A stretch of DNA of 64,000 nucleotides from Tumebacillus lacus (GCF_026410385.1 NZ_JAPMLT010000005.1:124001-188000), one strand, 5' to 3'; positions 37,289 through 49,107 are shown, counted from the stretch's first letter. The notes: generated by a model not told the origin, from the sequence alone. Made by a program: numbers and translations.

Positions 37289-37969
37289 ATGTTCACCGAC
37301 GAACGCTCCCAACGCATCCTCGAGATCATGTCCAACGCCTTTTGGCCGCTGTTAAAAGAGGGGATCGAAACGACGATCCCCTTGACGCTGATCTCCTTTG
37401 CGCTCGGTCTCGTGCTCGCCATGCTGACCGCGCTCGCCCGTCTCTCCAGCATCAAACCGCTGAACTGGATCGCTGGATTTTATGTCTGGATCATCCGCGG
37501 CACCCCGCTGCTCGTGCAATTGTTCATCATCTTCTACGGGCTGCCGAGCATCGGTGTCACCATCGACCCGTTCCCGGCCGCGGTGATCGGTTTTACTCTG
37601 TCGGTCGGCGCATACAACTCGGAGATCATCCGAGCGGCGATCCAGTCCACGCCCAAGGGACAATGGGAGGCGGCCTACTCGATTGGCATGACCTATCGCC
37701 AAGCCCTGCGCCGCGTCATCATCCCGCAGGCGACCCGCGTCTCGATCCCGCCGTTGTCCAACTCGTTCATCTCGCTGGTCAAAGACACGTCGCTCGCCGC
37801 GACGATTACCGTCACCGAGATGTTCCGCGTCGCCCAGCAGTGGACGGCGACCACCTACGAGCCGCTGGTGCTCTATATCGAAGCCGCCGTGCTCTACCTG
37901 TTCTTCTCGACGGTGCTGTCCTATTTCCAAGGACGGATCGAGCGACGGCTGGACCGCTATGTCGCGTAA
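37289..37969 (+). CDS. tcyB: cystine ABC importer permease
   Basis: A 226-residue HisM-type permease with about five membrane helices. The EAA-like loop reads GQWEAAYSIGMTYRQALRRVIIPQA. The sequence GFYVWIIRGTPLLVQLF is typical of polar amino acid importers. It begins 12 bases after the binding protein gene, behind AAGGAGGAG, and is followed by the ATPase gene. It forms the membrane pore of the cystine importer. Confidence 0.92.
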   Translation: MFTDERSQRILEIMSNAFWPLLKEGIETTIPLTLISFALGLVLAMLTALARLSSIKPLNWIAGFYVWIIRGTPLLVQLFIIFYGLPSIGVTIDPFPAAVIGFTLSVGAYNSEIIRAAIQSTPKGQWEAAYSIGMTYRQALRRVIIPQATRVSIPPLSNSFISLVKDTSLAATITVTEMFRVAQQWTATTYEPLVLYIEAAVLYLFFSTVLSYFQGRIERRLDRYVA

Positions 37970-37984
37970 ACGGAGGACTTACAC

Positions 37985-38737
37985 ATGATCCAACTTCACA
38001 ACTTGCACAAGCGGTTTCACGACCTGCACGTCCTGCGCGGCATCGACCTGTCTGTCGAAGAGGGCACCACGACGGTCATCATCGGCCCGTCCGGCTCCGG
38101 CAAGACCACGCTGTTGCGCTGTCTGAACCTGCTGGAAGTCCCCTCGGAAGGGACACTGGAACTGGCCGGACATCGCCTTGATTTCCGATCCGGCCAAAAA
38201 CTCCGGCAAACCGACGTGATCGCGCTGCGCCAACAGACCGGCATGGTCTTTCAAAGCTACAACCTCTTCCCGCACATGACCGCCTTGCAAAACGTCATGG
38301 AAGGGCAGATCACCGTGCAAAAGCGTTCCAAAGACGCCGCGCAGGACAAAGCGTTGAAACTGCTGGACAAAGTCGGCCTGCGCGAACGCGCCGATATGTA
38401 CCCGCACCAGCTCTCCGGCGGCCAGCAACAGCGCGTCGGCATCGCCCGCGCCATGGCGATGGACCCGAAGGTGTTGCTCTTTGATGAGCCGACCTCGGCG
38501 CTCGACCCGGAACTGGTCGGAGAGGTGCTGAAAGTCATGAAGGAACTGGCCGACGACGGGATGACGATGGTCGTCGTCACCCACGAGATGGCGTTTGCAC
38601 GCGATGCGGCCGACCGGGTCGTCTTTATCGACCAAGGCGTGATCGTCGAGCAAGGCCCGCCCGGCGATCTGTTCGAACGTCCGCAGCAAGAACGCACCCG
38701 CCAGTTTCTCAACCGATTGGGAGGAAGATCCGTCTGA
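37985..38737 (+). CDS. tcyC: cystine ABC importer ATPase
   Basis: A 250-residue ABC ATPase of the GlnQ/HisP type. It has Walker [11 protein letters not shown]-loop [13 protein letters not shown], signature [15 protein letters not shown], Walker [15 protein letters not shown] and switch His in VVVTHEM. All catalytic motifs are intact, in contrast to the ATPase at 2636-3259. It energises the TcyAB importer. A terminator stem overlaps its last codons. Confidence 0.94.
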   Translation: MIQLHNLHKRFHDLHVLRGIDLSVEEGTTTVIIGPSGSGKTTLLRCLNLLEVPSEGTLELAGHRLDFRSGQKLRQTDVIALRQQTGMVFQSYNLFPHMTALQNVMEGQITVQKRSKDAAQDKALKLLDKVGLRERADMYPHQLSGGQQQRVGIARAMAMDPKVLLFDEPTSALDPELVGEVLKVMKELADDGMTMVVVTHEMAFARDAADRVVFIDQGVIVEQGPPGDLFERPQQERTRQFLNRLGGRSV

Positions 38738-38757
38738 CAGCGGATCTTCTTTTTTTT
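38724..38757 (+). terminator. terminator overlapping the end of tcyC
   Basis: GAAGATCCG (38724-38732) pairs with CGGATCTTC (38741-38749), followed by eight T. The stop codon lies in the loop. Confidence 0.88.
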
Positions 38758-38769
38758 GTGCGTTTTCGA

Positions 38770-38779
38770 ACTGATCAGT
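38770..38779. promoter_or_regulatory. short palindrome upstream of fadH
   Basis: ACTGATCAGT is a perfect 10-base palindrome in the leader region of the dienoyl-CoA reductase gene. It could be part of an operator for a fatty-acid-responsive TetR-type protein, but a palindrome of this length is weak evidence. Confidence 0.2.
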
Positions 38780-38877
38780 CTAAAAAAAGAGGACATTTTC
38801 TCAACCTGCCGAACATTTGGTAGGGAGAGGGATCTGAACGATACGATTCTGTACGAGATTGAAGGAGGAGAACATCC

Positions 38878-39645
38878 ATGAAAGATCAAGTGGCAATCGT
38901 CACCGGCGGCAGCGCAGGCATGGGCAAAGCGATGGCGCAAAAATTTGCGCAAGAAGGCATGTACGTCACAATCACCGGGCGCAACTTGGAGCGTCTGGAA
39001 GCGGCAAAAGCGGAGATCGAAACGTTTGCAGGTCAAGTGCACATCGTCCAGATGGACGTCCGCGAGCCGGAGCACGTGCAGCGGATGGTGGACGAGACCA
39101 AAGCCAAATTTGGTCGCATCGACCACCTCGTCAACAACGCGGCCGGCAACTTCCTCGTCGCGGCCGAAGACCTGTCGCTCAACGGCTGGAACTCGGTAAT
39201 CAACATCGTACTCAACGGCACGTTCTATTGCTCGCAAGCGGTGATGAAAGACTGGATCGCCGACGGCAAAAAAGGCGGCAACATCCTGAACATCGTCGCC
39301 ACCTATGCGTGGACTTCCGGGCACGGCGTCGTGCATTCGGCGGCTGCCAAAGCGGGCGTTCTCTCGATGACGCGCTCTCTGGCTATCGAGTGGGGGACCA
39401 AATACGGCGTGCGCGTCAACGCCATCGCACCGGGACCGATCGAAAACACCGGCGGTGCAGAAAAATTGATTCAAAGTGAATACGCCTACAAAGCGACGAT
39501 CAACTCGATCCCGTTTAAACGCTTCGGAACCCCGGATGAAATCGCAGGCCTCGCCTACTTCCTGCTTTCGCCGCAAGCCGCCTATATCAACGGCGATTGC
39601 ATCACGATGGATGGAGGTCAATGGCTGAATCGTATGCCGTTTTAA
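38878..39645 (+). CDS. fadH: 2,4-dienoyl-CoA reductase (short-chain dehydrogenase)
   Basis: A 255-residue short-chain dehydrogenase. The Rossmann motif is TGGSAGMGKA (residues about 9-18), and LVNNAAGNFL, WNSVINIVLNGTFYCSQAV and VNAIAPGPIENTGGA match the FadH/YkuF group closely. The enzyme reduces 2,4-dienoyl-CoA with NADPH so that unsaturated fatty acids can enter beta-oxidation. ATG at 38878 follows GAAGGAGGAG. It is a single-gene unit between two terminators. Confidence 0.9.
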   Translation: MKDQVAIVTGGSAGMGKAMAQKFAQEGMYVTITGRNLERLEAAKAEIETFAGQVHIVQMDVREPEHVQRMVDETKAKFGRIDHLVNNAAGNFLVAAEDLSLNGWNSVINIVLNGTFYCSQAVMKDWIADGKKGGNILNIVATYAWTSGHGVVHSAAAKAGVLSMTRSLAIEWGTKYGVRVNAIAPGPIENTGGAEKLIQSEYAYKATINSIPFKRFGTPDEIAGLAYFLLSPQAAYINGDCITMDGGQWLNRMPF

Positions 39646-39650
39646 TAGTT

Positions 39651-39679
39651 ATCCCCCTGATTTTCAGGGGGATTTTCTT
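39651..39679 (+). terminator. terminator after fadH
   Basis: ATCCCCCTGA pairs with TCAGGGGGAT around a 3-base loop, then a T-rich run. Confidence 0.9.
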
Positions 39680-39692
39680 ATAAGAAAAACTA

Positions 39693-39721
39693 TTTACACA
39701 AAAATAACTTTCGGGTATGAT
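39693..39721 (+). promoter_or_regulatory. sigma-A promoter of the first protease gene
   Basis: A -35 TTTACA (39693-39698) and a -10 TATGAT (39716-39721) are exactly 17 bases apart. The identical hexamer pair with the same spacing precedes the second protease gene. Confidence 0.7.
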
Positions 39722-39777
39722 GTATCCAGACATTGATTTGTCTGAATAATTATACAGAAAATGGGAGGTTAAACCAA

Positions 39778-42138
39778 ATGAAGAAGTTGACGGCAATGGC
39801 TGTCGTGACCACGATGGTGTTCACGCTGGCATCTCTCAACACGACGGCAGCACCGGTTGGGAAAGACAAGGCAATCGACAAGAAAGTCAAGCAATCGGCA
39901 GTTCTCACCAAGATCACCAACGACTCGAAAGGTAAGGACAAAGTGACCTGGAACGAGAAAAAAGGCGTTCCGAACTTTGTGACCGGCAAGCTCTCGAACA
40001 AAAAAGTCAAGAGCGCAAACGACGCAGTCGCAGTACTGACCGAGAACAAAGACCTGTTTGACATGAACGTCGTAACGGACGAGCTGAGCCTGACCGTTCA
40101 ATCGACCGACGACCTCGGCACCTCGATGTACAAGTTCCAACAGACCTACAAAGGCGTGCCGGTCTTTGGCAACCAAATCATCCTCCACGCTGACAAAGAT
40201 CAGATCGTCTCCTCGGTCAACGGCTACTACGATCCGGAAGTGAAAGTCAAAGGCATCAACACGAAAGCAAAACTGACCGGCACCGAAGCGGTTGATGCGG
40301 CGAAAGCGGCACTCGGCCTGCAAGGCGTCGAGCAATTTGATATCCAAAAGGCATCTCTGGTCATCTACCCGACGGCTGGCGACTACGCGCTGACCTACGT
40401 GGTCACGCTCTCCACGCTGGCGGCCGATGAGCCGGTTTACAAAGACGTGTTCGTCAATGCTCGCACCGGCGAGATCGTCGACACCCTGAACAAAATGGAG
40501 CATGCAGCAGCAGTCGGCACCGGCAAAGGCGTCCTCGGCGACACCAAGTCGGTCAACACCGACTCCTACACCGGCGGCTTCTACCTGCAAGACGTAACCA
40601 AGCAAATGAACGCGACCGGCGGCAAGATCATCACCTACACCGCGAAAAACGGCACGACGCTGCCGGGCACCCTGCTGTCTGACACCGACAACAACTGGAA
40701 CGATCCGGCTGCGATCGACGCGCACGCTTACTCCGGCGCTGTCTATGACTACTACCTGTCCAAGCACGGCCGCAACTCGTTTGACGGTGCAGGCGCTTCG
40801 ATCAAAGCGACCGTCCACTACTCCTCCAACTACAACAACGCGTTCTGGAACGGCACGCAAATGGTTTACGGCGACGGCGACGGCTCGACCTTCGTCGCAC
40901 TCTCCGGCTCCTTGGATGTCGTCGGCCACGAGATCACCCACGCGGTGACCGAGCGCACGGCAGATCTGGTGTACTCCTACCAATCCGGCGCGCTGAATGA
41001 GTCCTGGTCGGACGTATTCGGCAACCTGATCGAGAACAAATCGGACAACACCTGGCTGGTCGGCGAAGACATCTACACGCCGGGCACCTCCGGCGACGCG
41101 CTGCGCTCGATGTCCAACCCGCCGGCGATGGGCGATCCGGGCCACATGGATCAATACGTGAACACCTCGTCTGACAACGGCGGCGTGCACACCAACTCCG
41201 GTATCCCGAACAAAGCGTTCTACAACTTCGTTACCACTCCGGGCATCACCCGTGACAACGCAGGCAAAGTCTGGTACCGCGCGCTGACCCAGTACCTGAC
41301 CACCAACTCGCAGTTCATCGACGCGCGCAACGCGACGATCCAATCGGCGACCGACCTGTTCGGCGCTGGCTCCGCAGAAGTGACCGCTGTCACCAACGCA
41401 TGGACCAACGTCGGCGTCGGCGGCACGTCGACCCCGGCACCGGGCGACGAATACGAGCCGAACGACACCCAATCGGCAGCGTACGGCCCGATCACGTCCG
41501 GCACGATCTACAACGGCACGATCGGCACCTCGACCGACAACGACTGGTTCAAATTCACCACCGGCGCGTCGGGCACGATCGCACTGAGCCTGACCAACCT
41601 GCCGAAAGACTACGACCTGTACCTGTACAACGGTTCCGGCACGCAAGTCGCGAAATCCGAAAACGGCAGCACCACGGCCGAGTCGATTTCCTACAGCGCA
41701 TCGGCTGCAGGCACCTACTACGTGAAAGTCATCGGCTACAGCGGTGCCAACTCCTCGACCGCATACGCACTGAAAGCGACCTACCCGGGCGCTACCACCG
41801 GCGGATCGTGGACCTATCTGACCCAAGCGTACGACACCGCTCATCCGTACGCGAACAACTTCAACAGCAACCTGCACACCTACACCAAAGCAGGCGCAAC
41901 CAAAGTCGCAGTTCACTTCTCGCGCCTTGAGACCGAGTCCGGCTACGACTATGTCAAGATCAAAGACAAAGCAGGCAACGTGATCTCCCAATACACCGGC
42001 ACGCAAGCAGCGTTCTGGGCCATTGTGGACGGCGACACGATCACGACCAACCTGACCACCGACTCCTCGGTGACCGCATATGGCTATACCATCGACCAAG
42101 TCGGGTATTTCACCCCGTCTGCGGTTGACGGCAAGTAA
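39778..42138 (+). CDS. secreted thermolysin-family (M4) metalloprotease, copy 1
   Basis: A 786-residue pre-pro-protease. A signal peptide (about 1-24) is followed by FTP and PepSY propeptide domains (to about 215), then the M4 catalytic part with zinc motif HEITH (residues 384-388), third ligand Glu in GALNESWSD, and the thermolysin-type active-site histidine in [16 protein letters not shown]. After the C-terminal M4 domain come a PPC domain (about 560-680, EPNDTQSAA) and a CUB-like module (about 690-786). Both extra domains usually assist secretion or bind insoluble substrates. ATG at 39778 follows ATGGGAGG. It degrades extracellular protein. A very similar copy follows. Confidence 0.95.
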   Translation: MKKLTAMAVVTTMVFTLASLNTTAAPVGKDKAIDKKVKQSAVLTKITNDSKGKDKVTWNEKKGVPNFVTGKLSNKKVKSANDAVAVLTENKDLFDMNVVTDELSLTVQSTDDLGTSMYKFQQTYKGVPVFGNQIILHADKDQIVSSVNGYYDPEVKVKGINTKAKLTGTEAVDAAKAALGLQGVEQFDIQKASLVIYPTAGDYALTYVVTLSTLAADEPVYKDVFVNARTGEIVDTLNKMEHAAAVGTGKGVLGDTKSVNTDSYTGGFYLQDVTKQMNATGGKIITYTAKNGTTLPGTLLSDTDNNWNDPAAIDAHAYSGAVYDYYLSKHGRNSFDGAGASIKATVHYSSNYNNAFWNGTQMVYGDGDGSTFVALSGSLDVVGHEITHAVTERTADLVYSYQSGALNESWSDVFGNLIENKSDNTWLVGEDIYTPGTSGDALRSMSNPPAMGDPGHMDQYVNTSSDNGGVHTNSGIPNKAFYNFVTTPGITRDNAGKVWYRALTQYLTTNSQFIDARNATIQSATDLFGAGSAEVTAVTNAWTNVGVGGTSTPAPGDEYEPNDTQSAAYGPITSGTIYNGTIGTSTDNDWFKFTTGASGTIALSLTNLPKDYDLYLYNGSGTQVAKSENGSTTAESISYSASAAGTYYVKVIGYSGANSSTAYALKATYPGATTGGSWTYLTQAYDTAHPYANNFNSNLHTYTKAGATKVAVHFSRLETESGYDYVKIKDKAGNVISQYTGTQAAFWAIVDGDTITTNLTTDSSVTAYGYTIDQVGYFTPSAVDGK

Positions 42139-42148
42139 TTCGATGTAT

Positions 42149-42182
42149 AAAAAATACCCCTTGAAAAAGGGGTATTTTTTTA
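42149..42182 (+). terminator. terminator between the two protease genes
   Basis: AAATACCCCTT pairs with AAGGGGTATTT around a short A-rich loop, then T. It shows that the two genes are separate transcripts. Confidence 0.9.
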
Positions 42183-42193
42183 TGAAGGGGTCA

Positions 42194-42222
42194 TTTACAT
42201 ACGTAAGAATTATGTGTATGAT
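42194..42222 (+). promoter_or_regulatory. sigma-A promoter of the second protease gene
   Basis: TTTACA (42194-42199) and TATGAT (42217-42222) are 17 bases apart, the same promoter as for the first copy, so the duplication probably included the promoter. Confidence 0.7.
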
Positions 42223-42249
42223 GGGAAGTGTAGATTAATTTTTCAGTAA

Positions 42250-44661
<2,412 letters not shown>

Positions 44662-44676
44662 TCTTCCGTTCGACAG

Positions 44677-44716
44677 AAAACCCCTCGATTCGGCGAGACC
44701 GAAAGAGGGGTTTTTT
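44677..44716 (+). terminator. terminator after the second protease gene
   Basis: AAAACCCCTC pairs with GAGGGGTTTT across an 18-base loop that itself can pair (TTCGG with CCGAA), then six T. Confidence 0.88.
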
Positions 44717-44763
44717 CATATCTTACAGTACAAACACCCTTGTGCGGAAAGGAGACGAACCGA

Positions 44764-45897
44764 ATGGACACCGAATCTTGGCAGGCACCGAAACGACCGT
44801 TGTTCGGTGTCGTCACCACCTCGGTCGCCTCTCGCCGTGATGCGGCGGCTGCGACCGGCGACTATCGGCCGAAGCCGATCTGGTTGACACTGGAGCAGCG
44901 GGCGCACGAATTGGGGCTGCAGACGATCTTCTTTCACCCGGACGATGCGGACTTTGCCCGCGAGCGGGTCCACGGCTGGGTCTGCGAGCGGGGGGAGGAC
45001 GGCGAGGAGATCTGGCGCCGCCGCTACCATCGGCTGCCCGATGTCGTCTTTGACAACGTGTTCGTCCACCTCGCCCGCCGTCAGGATGTACTGACCCTGC
45101 GCCGCCACTGCGTCAAGCGGGGCATTCCGCTGTTCAACCCCACACTCGGCTCCAAGACGGAGTTGGCCGACTGGCTGCGTCGCCACCCGCGCCTGTGGCG
45201 TTATCATCCGGACACGGTGGCGTTTACGGAAGGGGCTCAGGCGTTGGACTGTTTGACCCGCTATCCGTCCGTCTATCTCAAGCCGGTGTACGGCAGCGCC
45301 GGCAGCGGCATCCTCGAACTGACCCGGAGCGGCACCGGGTACCGCGTGCGCGCCGCCAAGTACGGGCGCTCCAAAAAGCCGCTCGATCGCACGTGCTCCC
45401 GCGCCGAACTGTTGCGCTTTCTGCGACGCGAACGGGTCCGCCATACGTTTATCCTGCAACAGGGCTGCGATCTGCTCCACGTCGACGGGAGCAAGATCGA
45501 CCTGCGCACCCACCTGCAGCGCGACAAAAACGGCGACTGGGTGACCGTCGCCTTGATCGTCAAGCAAGGACAGCCCGACTCCATCGTCAGCAACTACCAT
45601 GCAGGCGGTGCGACCCGCGACTGGGAGTGGTTGGAGCGGGAGGCAAAGCGGCAGGAGGTCGAACTGCCCGCCAGGCAACACGTGATCTCCCTCTCCGAAG
45701 CGATTGCGGCTGCCTATGCCAAAAAAGCACCGACGCTCGCCTCGCTGGGCCTTGACATCGGCATCGACCTCAAAGGCGATCTGTGGCTGCTCGACGTCAA
45801 CTCGCGCCCTGGCCGCAACATCCTCAACGACGAACAAAAAGAGGTCTGTCAGCGGCTCAATGCCGAGTTTGCTTCCTATCTGATCGAATTGCGGTAG
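44764..45897 (+). CDS. YheC/YheD-type spore coat ATP-grasp protein
   Basis: A 377-residue protein of the YheC/D-like ATP-grasp family, whose B. subtilis members are endospore coat-associated. ATP-grasp features include YLKPVYGSAGSGILEL (about 177-192), a basic nucleotide-binding middle, and GIDLKGDLWLLDVNSRPGRN near the end with the metal-binding Asp/Asn. The family ligates an amine to a carboxylate in principle, but no substrate is known. ATG 44764 follows GGAAAGGAGA. Its position before yheB and yheA resembles the B. subtilis yhe cluster. Confidence 0.85.
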   Translation: MDTESWQAPKRPLFGVVTTSVASRRDAAAATGDYRPKPIWLTLEQRAHELGLQTIFFHPDDADFARERVHGWVCERGEDGEEIWRRRYHRLPDVVFDNVFVHLARRQDVLTLRRHCVKRGIPLFNPTLGSKTELADWLRRHPRLWRYHPDTVAFTEGAQALDCLTRYPSVYLKPVYGSAGSGILELTRSGTGYRVRAAKYGRSKKPLDRTCSRAELLRFLRRERVRHTFILQQGCDLLHVDGSKIDLRTHLQRDKNGDWVTVALIVKQGQPDSIVSNYHAGGATRDWEWLEREAKRQEVELPARQHVISLSEAIAAAYAKKAPTLASLGLDIGIDLKGDLWLLDVNSRPGRNILNDEQKEVCQRLNAEFASYLIELR

Positions 45898-46343
45898 ACG
45901 GCCGCAAACAGGTAGCCGGCAAACGACAGGACAGCCATCCCGCCTTACATGCGCACCGAGCCGAACGAGACGCCTATTCTTTCAGAGAGCCGGAAATTGA
46001 AGCTCTCCTTCAGCGGATCGGAAGGAAGATAGAAAAAATACATCAACGAAACCAGCACAAACAGCACAGTCGCCCCATGCACCGCAAACATCGCCGTGCC
46101 GATCCCGACAGACAGCCCGAGCGTGAGCAACAGCAGTTTTTTCACCGTGCGGTGCTTGTCGCTTTGATACGCCCAGAACGGCTGGGAGACGATGCCGATC
46201 AACGCCCCGAGCGACATGATGCCGCCGATCTCCTGGGCGGAGATCCCGCGCGCGGACAAATAGACGGGCAGAAACGAGATAAAGAGCGAGAGCAGAGAGA
46301 AATAGAAATAGTTATATGTCTTCAGCGCTTTCAACGACAGCAT
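45879..46343 (-). pseudogene. decayed MFS transporter, internal deletion plus stop
   Basis: The first 132 codons encode a normal start of a major facilitator transporter (sugar-efflux or nucleoside-H+ type): four helices and the loop QSDKHRTVKK, ending at ERIGVSFGSVRM before TAA at 45945-45947. Full-length relatives have about 390 residues. Directly after the stop the same frame continues for about 20 codons (MAVLSFAGYLFAAVYRN) resembling the last helix of such a transporter. The simplest reading is loss of some 250 central codons and a stop at the junction. ATG 46343 still has AAAGGGAG 8 bases upstream, so the stump may be translated but should not transport. Confidence 0.75.
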
Positions 46344-46517
46344 GGGGGTAACTCCCTTTTATGGTGGAATGATCGTCAACTATTTTACCATATGGAGCGG
46401 GCGCATCTTGCGTTTGCCTCCTTACTTTCTCGTCAAAAATGGGTATACTATCCATAGGAAAAATTGGGTCGGCCACTTTGCTGTCGGCTCTTTTTGTTGG
46501 AAGGGGAGTACTCATAC

Positions 46518-47861
46518 ATGAAGATTGTGTTGCCGATCGTGGTCGGGGCTGTGATCGGGCTGTTTACAAACTGGCTGGCGATCATCATGCTGTTCCGGCC
46601 TTGGCAGGAAAAACGTCTGTTCGGCATGCGTCTGCCGCTGACGCCGGGTCTGATTCCGCGCCGTCAGAACGATCTGGCGGACAAGCTCGGGCAGATCGTC
46701 GATGAAGAGTTACTGACTCCGGAGGGCATGGCCCGCTCGATCTCGCGGCCGGAGTTGGAATATGCGGTGAAGCGGGCTGCTGTGCGCTCCATCGGCGAGA
46801 CGCTGAACGCCGCACCGACGCTCGGTCTGCTCGTCGCACGGCTGTTCGGAGAGGCGGCGATGGACAAGGCACAGTCGTTTGTCGTGCACCGCACGATGGA
46901 CTACCTGCGCTCCGACGAGGCGGAGCGGCAGTTGACCCGGATCGCAGACTCGCTGTTCGACCACCTGCGCGGCTCGCTTCGGGAAGAGCATGTGCGGCGG
47001 GAACTGGCCCGCGCCTTTGCCGCGCCGTTGCATCAAAATCTCGCCAATAGCACGCTGATCTGGAAGGACGCACTGCCGGAAGGGGCGCGCTCCTTGATCG
47101 AGGAGCGGCTGATGCAACAGATCGATCCGCTGCTTGAAGGGGCATCCCGCTGGCTGACCGAGCCGGATGTGGTGGCGGCGATCTCGCGGATGCTTCAGGA
47201 AAAAGTCGAAAACATCCCGCTGATCGGTCCGATGGCCAAAGGATTCCTCACCCTGGACCGGGTGCAGGACGACATCGTGCCGCGCCTGCAAAGCGTGATC
47301 GAAAGCCGCACCACCCGCGATCTGATCGAGGGCAAAGCGGCGGAGTTCTTGCGCGGATTTTGGGAGCGACCGGTCGGCCGCATCGTCGGGCGACTGTCGG
47401 AGCAGGACCTGACCGATCTGCTCGACAAAACGCTGCGGGCGATGTTCGACCGCGCCTTTGCCGAAGGGACGGCGTCCCGCCAGATGTTCCGCGATCTGAT
47501 CGTGCGCTCGTTGCAAGCGGGGGCGAGCGAGACGACACTCGGCGACCTCGCCGGGCGTTTGGTCGAGGCGCTGGAGGCGTGGAACCTGCGGGATCTGTAC
47601 ATCTCCCGCACCGACGACGTCGACCGCCTGATCACCCGGATCTGGCGGTGGCTGCGCGGCCACTTGATCGACGCGCTGCCGGATGTGCTCGATGCGCTGC
47701 ACCTGCGGGCTGTCGTCCGCGAACAGGTCGCTTCGTATCCGATTGCGACCTTGGAAAAATTGATTCGCTCCGTCGTCAACCAAGAGCTGCGGATGATCAC
47801 GCTGCTCGGCGGGTTGCTCGGCGCGGTGATCGGCCTCATCCAAGCGTTGATCCTGTTGTAA
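46518..47861 (+). CDS. yheB: YheB-type DUF445 membrane-associated protein
   Basis: A 447-residue DUF445-family protein. It has a hydrophobic helix at each end (VLPIVVGAVIGLFTNWLAIIMLF at the start and ITLLGGLLGAVIGLIQALILL at the end) around a long helical, charged middle. The motif TNWLAIIMLFRPW followed by LPLTPGLIPRR is the family hallmark. The function is unknown; B. subtilis YheB is the best-known relative. ATG 46518 follows AAGGGGAG. A -10-like TATACT lies at 46444-46449 with a weak -35. It sits before yheA as in the B. subtilis yhe region. Confidence 0.88.
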   Translation: MKIVLPIVVGAVIGLFTNWLAIIMLFRPWQEKRLFGMRLPLTPGLIPRRQNDLADKLGQIVDEELLTPEGMARSISRPELEYAVKRAAVRSIGETLNAAPTLGLLVARLFGEAAMDKAQSFVVHRTMDYLRSDEAERQLTRIADSLFDHLRGSLREEHVRRELARAFAAPLHQNLANSTLIWKDALPEGARSLIEERLMQQIDPLLEGASRWLTEPDVVAAISRMLQEKVENIPLIGPMAKGFLTLDRVQDDIVPRLQSVIESRTTRDLIEGKAAEFLRGFWERPVGRIVGRLSEQDLTDLLDKTLRAMFDRAFAEGTASRQMFRDLIVRSLQAGASETTLGDLAGRLVEALEAWNLRDLYISRTDDVDRLITRIWRWLRGHLIDALPDVLDALHLRAVVREQVASYPIATLEKLIRSVVNQELRMITLLGGLLGAVIGLIQALILL

Positions 47862-47910
47862 AGAACACAGCAGTCGTCGAATGTTGTAGAAACAATTTAC
47901 ACCGCATATA

Positions 47911-47940
47911 TTGATTGATGTTTCAAATCTTTGTTACGAT
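47911..47940 (+). promoter_or_regulatory. candidate promoter of yheA
   Basis: TTGATT (47911-47916) and TACGAT (47935-47940) are separated by 18 bases, in the 120-base gap between yheB and yheA. Confidence 0.45.
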
Positions 47941-47981
47941 AAGCAGGAACCCTATTTTCTGGCAGGAGGGAACGTGTTTTG

Positions 47982-48332
47982 ATGAACCCGTATGACAAGG
48001 CGCACGAGTTGGCACGCGCTCTGCGCGAGAGTCAGGAGTTTCAGGCGCTCGCCGAGCGGAAGCGCCGCGTGGATGCTGACCCGGCTGCAAAGAAGATGTT
48101 GGATGATTTCCGGCACAGTCAATGGGAGTTGGAGACTCGCCGGATCATGGGCGAGCAGATCACAGAGGGTGATGTCGAGCAGGTCAAACGCCTGCAAGAT
48201 GTGATCACGACGAACACGCTCGCTCGGGAATATTTGGAGGCGGAATACCGCTTTGGTGTCGTCTATTCGGATATTCATAAGATCTTAGGGGATGCGGTCA
48301 AAGAAGTGGTCGGGCAGCCGGAGGGCGTCTGA
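47982..48332 (+). CDS. yheA: YheA, YlbF/YmcA-family protein
   Basis: A 116-residue all-helical protein of the YlbF/YmcA/YheA family, matching B. subtilis YheA in length. Typical sequences are AHELARALRESQEFQALAERKRRVDADPAAKKMLDDFR. YlbF and YmcA relatives form a complex with YaaT that guides RNase Y-dependent mRNA processing; whether YheA does so is not established. ATG 47982 is preceded by GCAGGAGGG about 11 bases upstream; an adjacent TTG at 47979 is an alternative. It is co-directional with ytkL, 36 bases away. Confidence 0.88.
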   Translation: MNPYDKAHELARALRESQEFQALAERKRRVDADPAAKKMLDDFRHSQWELETRRIMGEQITEGDVEQVKRLQDVITTNTLAREYLEAEYRFGVVYSDIHKILGDAVKEVVGQPEGV

Positions 48333-48368
48333 TCGCGGAGGAAGCATGGGACACAGGAGGAATTGGAC

Positions 48369-49058
48369 ATGAAAGTCACGTATCTCGGTCATTCTTGCGC
48401 GCTCGTCGAAGCGGGCGGCAAGCGCGTCATCATCGACCCGTTCTTGAACGGCAATCCGAAAGCGGCCCAGAAGCCGGAAGACGTCAAAGTCGACGCCGTC
48501 CTGATCACGCACGGTCACGGCGACCATATCGGCGACGCGGTGGAGATCGCGCAAAACAACGAGGGCTGCGTGATCGTCGCTCCGTTTGAAGTCGCGATGT
48601 ATCTCGCTTCCAAAGGGGCAAACGTCCATCCGATGCACATCGGCGGCGCGCACACCTTCGAGTTTGGTCGCGTCAAACTGACGCAGGCGTTCCACGGCTC
48701 GGGCATCCAAGTTGGCGAAGGCCAGTTTATCTCCGGCGGCATGCCGTCCGGCATCCTGCTGACGATGGAAGGCAAAACGCTGTATCACGCCGGCGACACC
48801 GGGCTGTTCGGCGATATGAAATGGATCGGTGAGCTCAACAAGATCGACATCGCGATGCTGCCGATCGGCGACAACTTTACGATGGGGCCGGAGGATGCGC
48901 GGCTTGCCGCGTCGTGGATCAAGGCGGGCGTCACCGTGCCGATTCACTACGACACGTTCGGCCTGATCGAGCAAGACGGGCCGGGATGGGCCCAGTCGCT
49001 CAGCGAGTACGGCCTCAAAGGGCAAGCGCTGGAGCCGGGTCAATCGGCCGAGGTCTAG
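48369..49058 (+). CDS. ytkL: metal-dependent hydrolase, UPF0173 (YtkL)
   Basis: A 229-residue metallo-beta-lactamase-fold hydrolase. The metal motif is THGHGDHIGD (residues about 49-58), with further ligands in AFHGSG, YHAGDTGLFGD and IPIHYDTFG-type sequence near the end. It matches UPF0173/YtkL in length; the substrate is unknown. ATG 48369 is 8 bases after ACAGGAGG. In B. subtilis ytkL lies near the ytoI region, as it does here. Confidence 0.9.
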   Translation: MKVTYLGHSCALVEAGGKRVIIDPFLNGNPKAAQKPEDVKVDAVLITHGHGDHIGDAVEIAQNNEGCVIVAPFEVAMYLASKGANVHPMHIGGAHTFEFGRVKLTQAFHGSGIQVGEGQFISGGMPSGILLTMEGKTLYHAGDTGLFGDMKWIGELNKIDIAMLPIGDNFTMGPEDARLAASWIKAGVTVPIHYDTFGLIEQDGPGWAQSLSEYGLKGQALEPGQSAEV

Positions 49059-49066
49059 GAGATATA

Positions 49067-49102
49067 GAAAAAAGGGCTCTCCCGCAGGAGAAGCCCTTTT
49101 TT
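49067..49102. terminator. bidirectional terminator between ytkL and the DUF3243 gene
   Basis: AAAAAGGGCT-CTCC pairs with GGAGAAGCCCTTTTT, with A- and T-runs on the two sides. Confidence 0.9.
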
Positions 49103-49107
49103 CCTGT

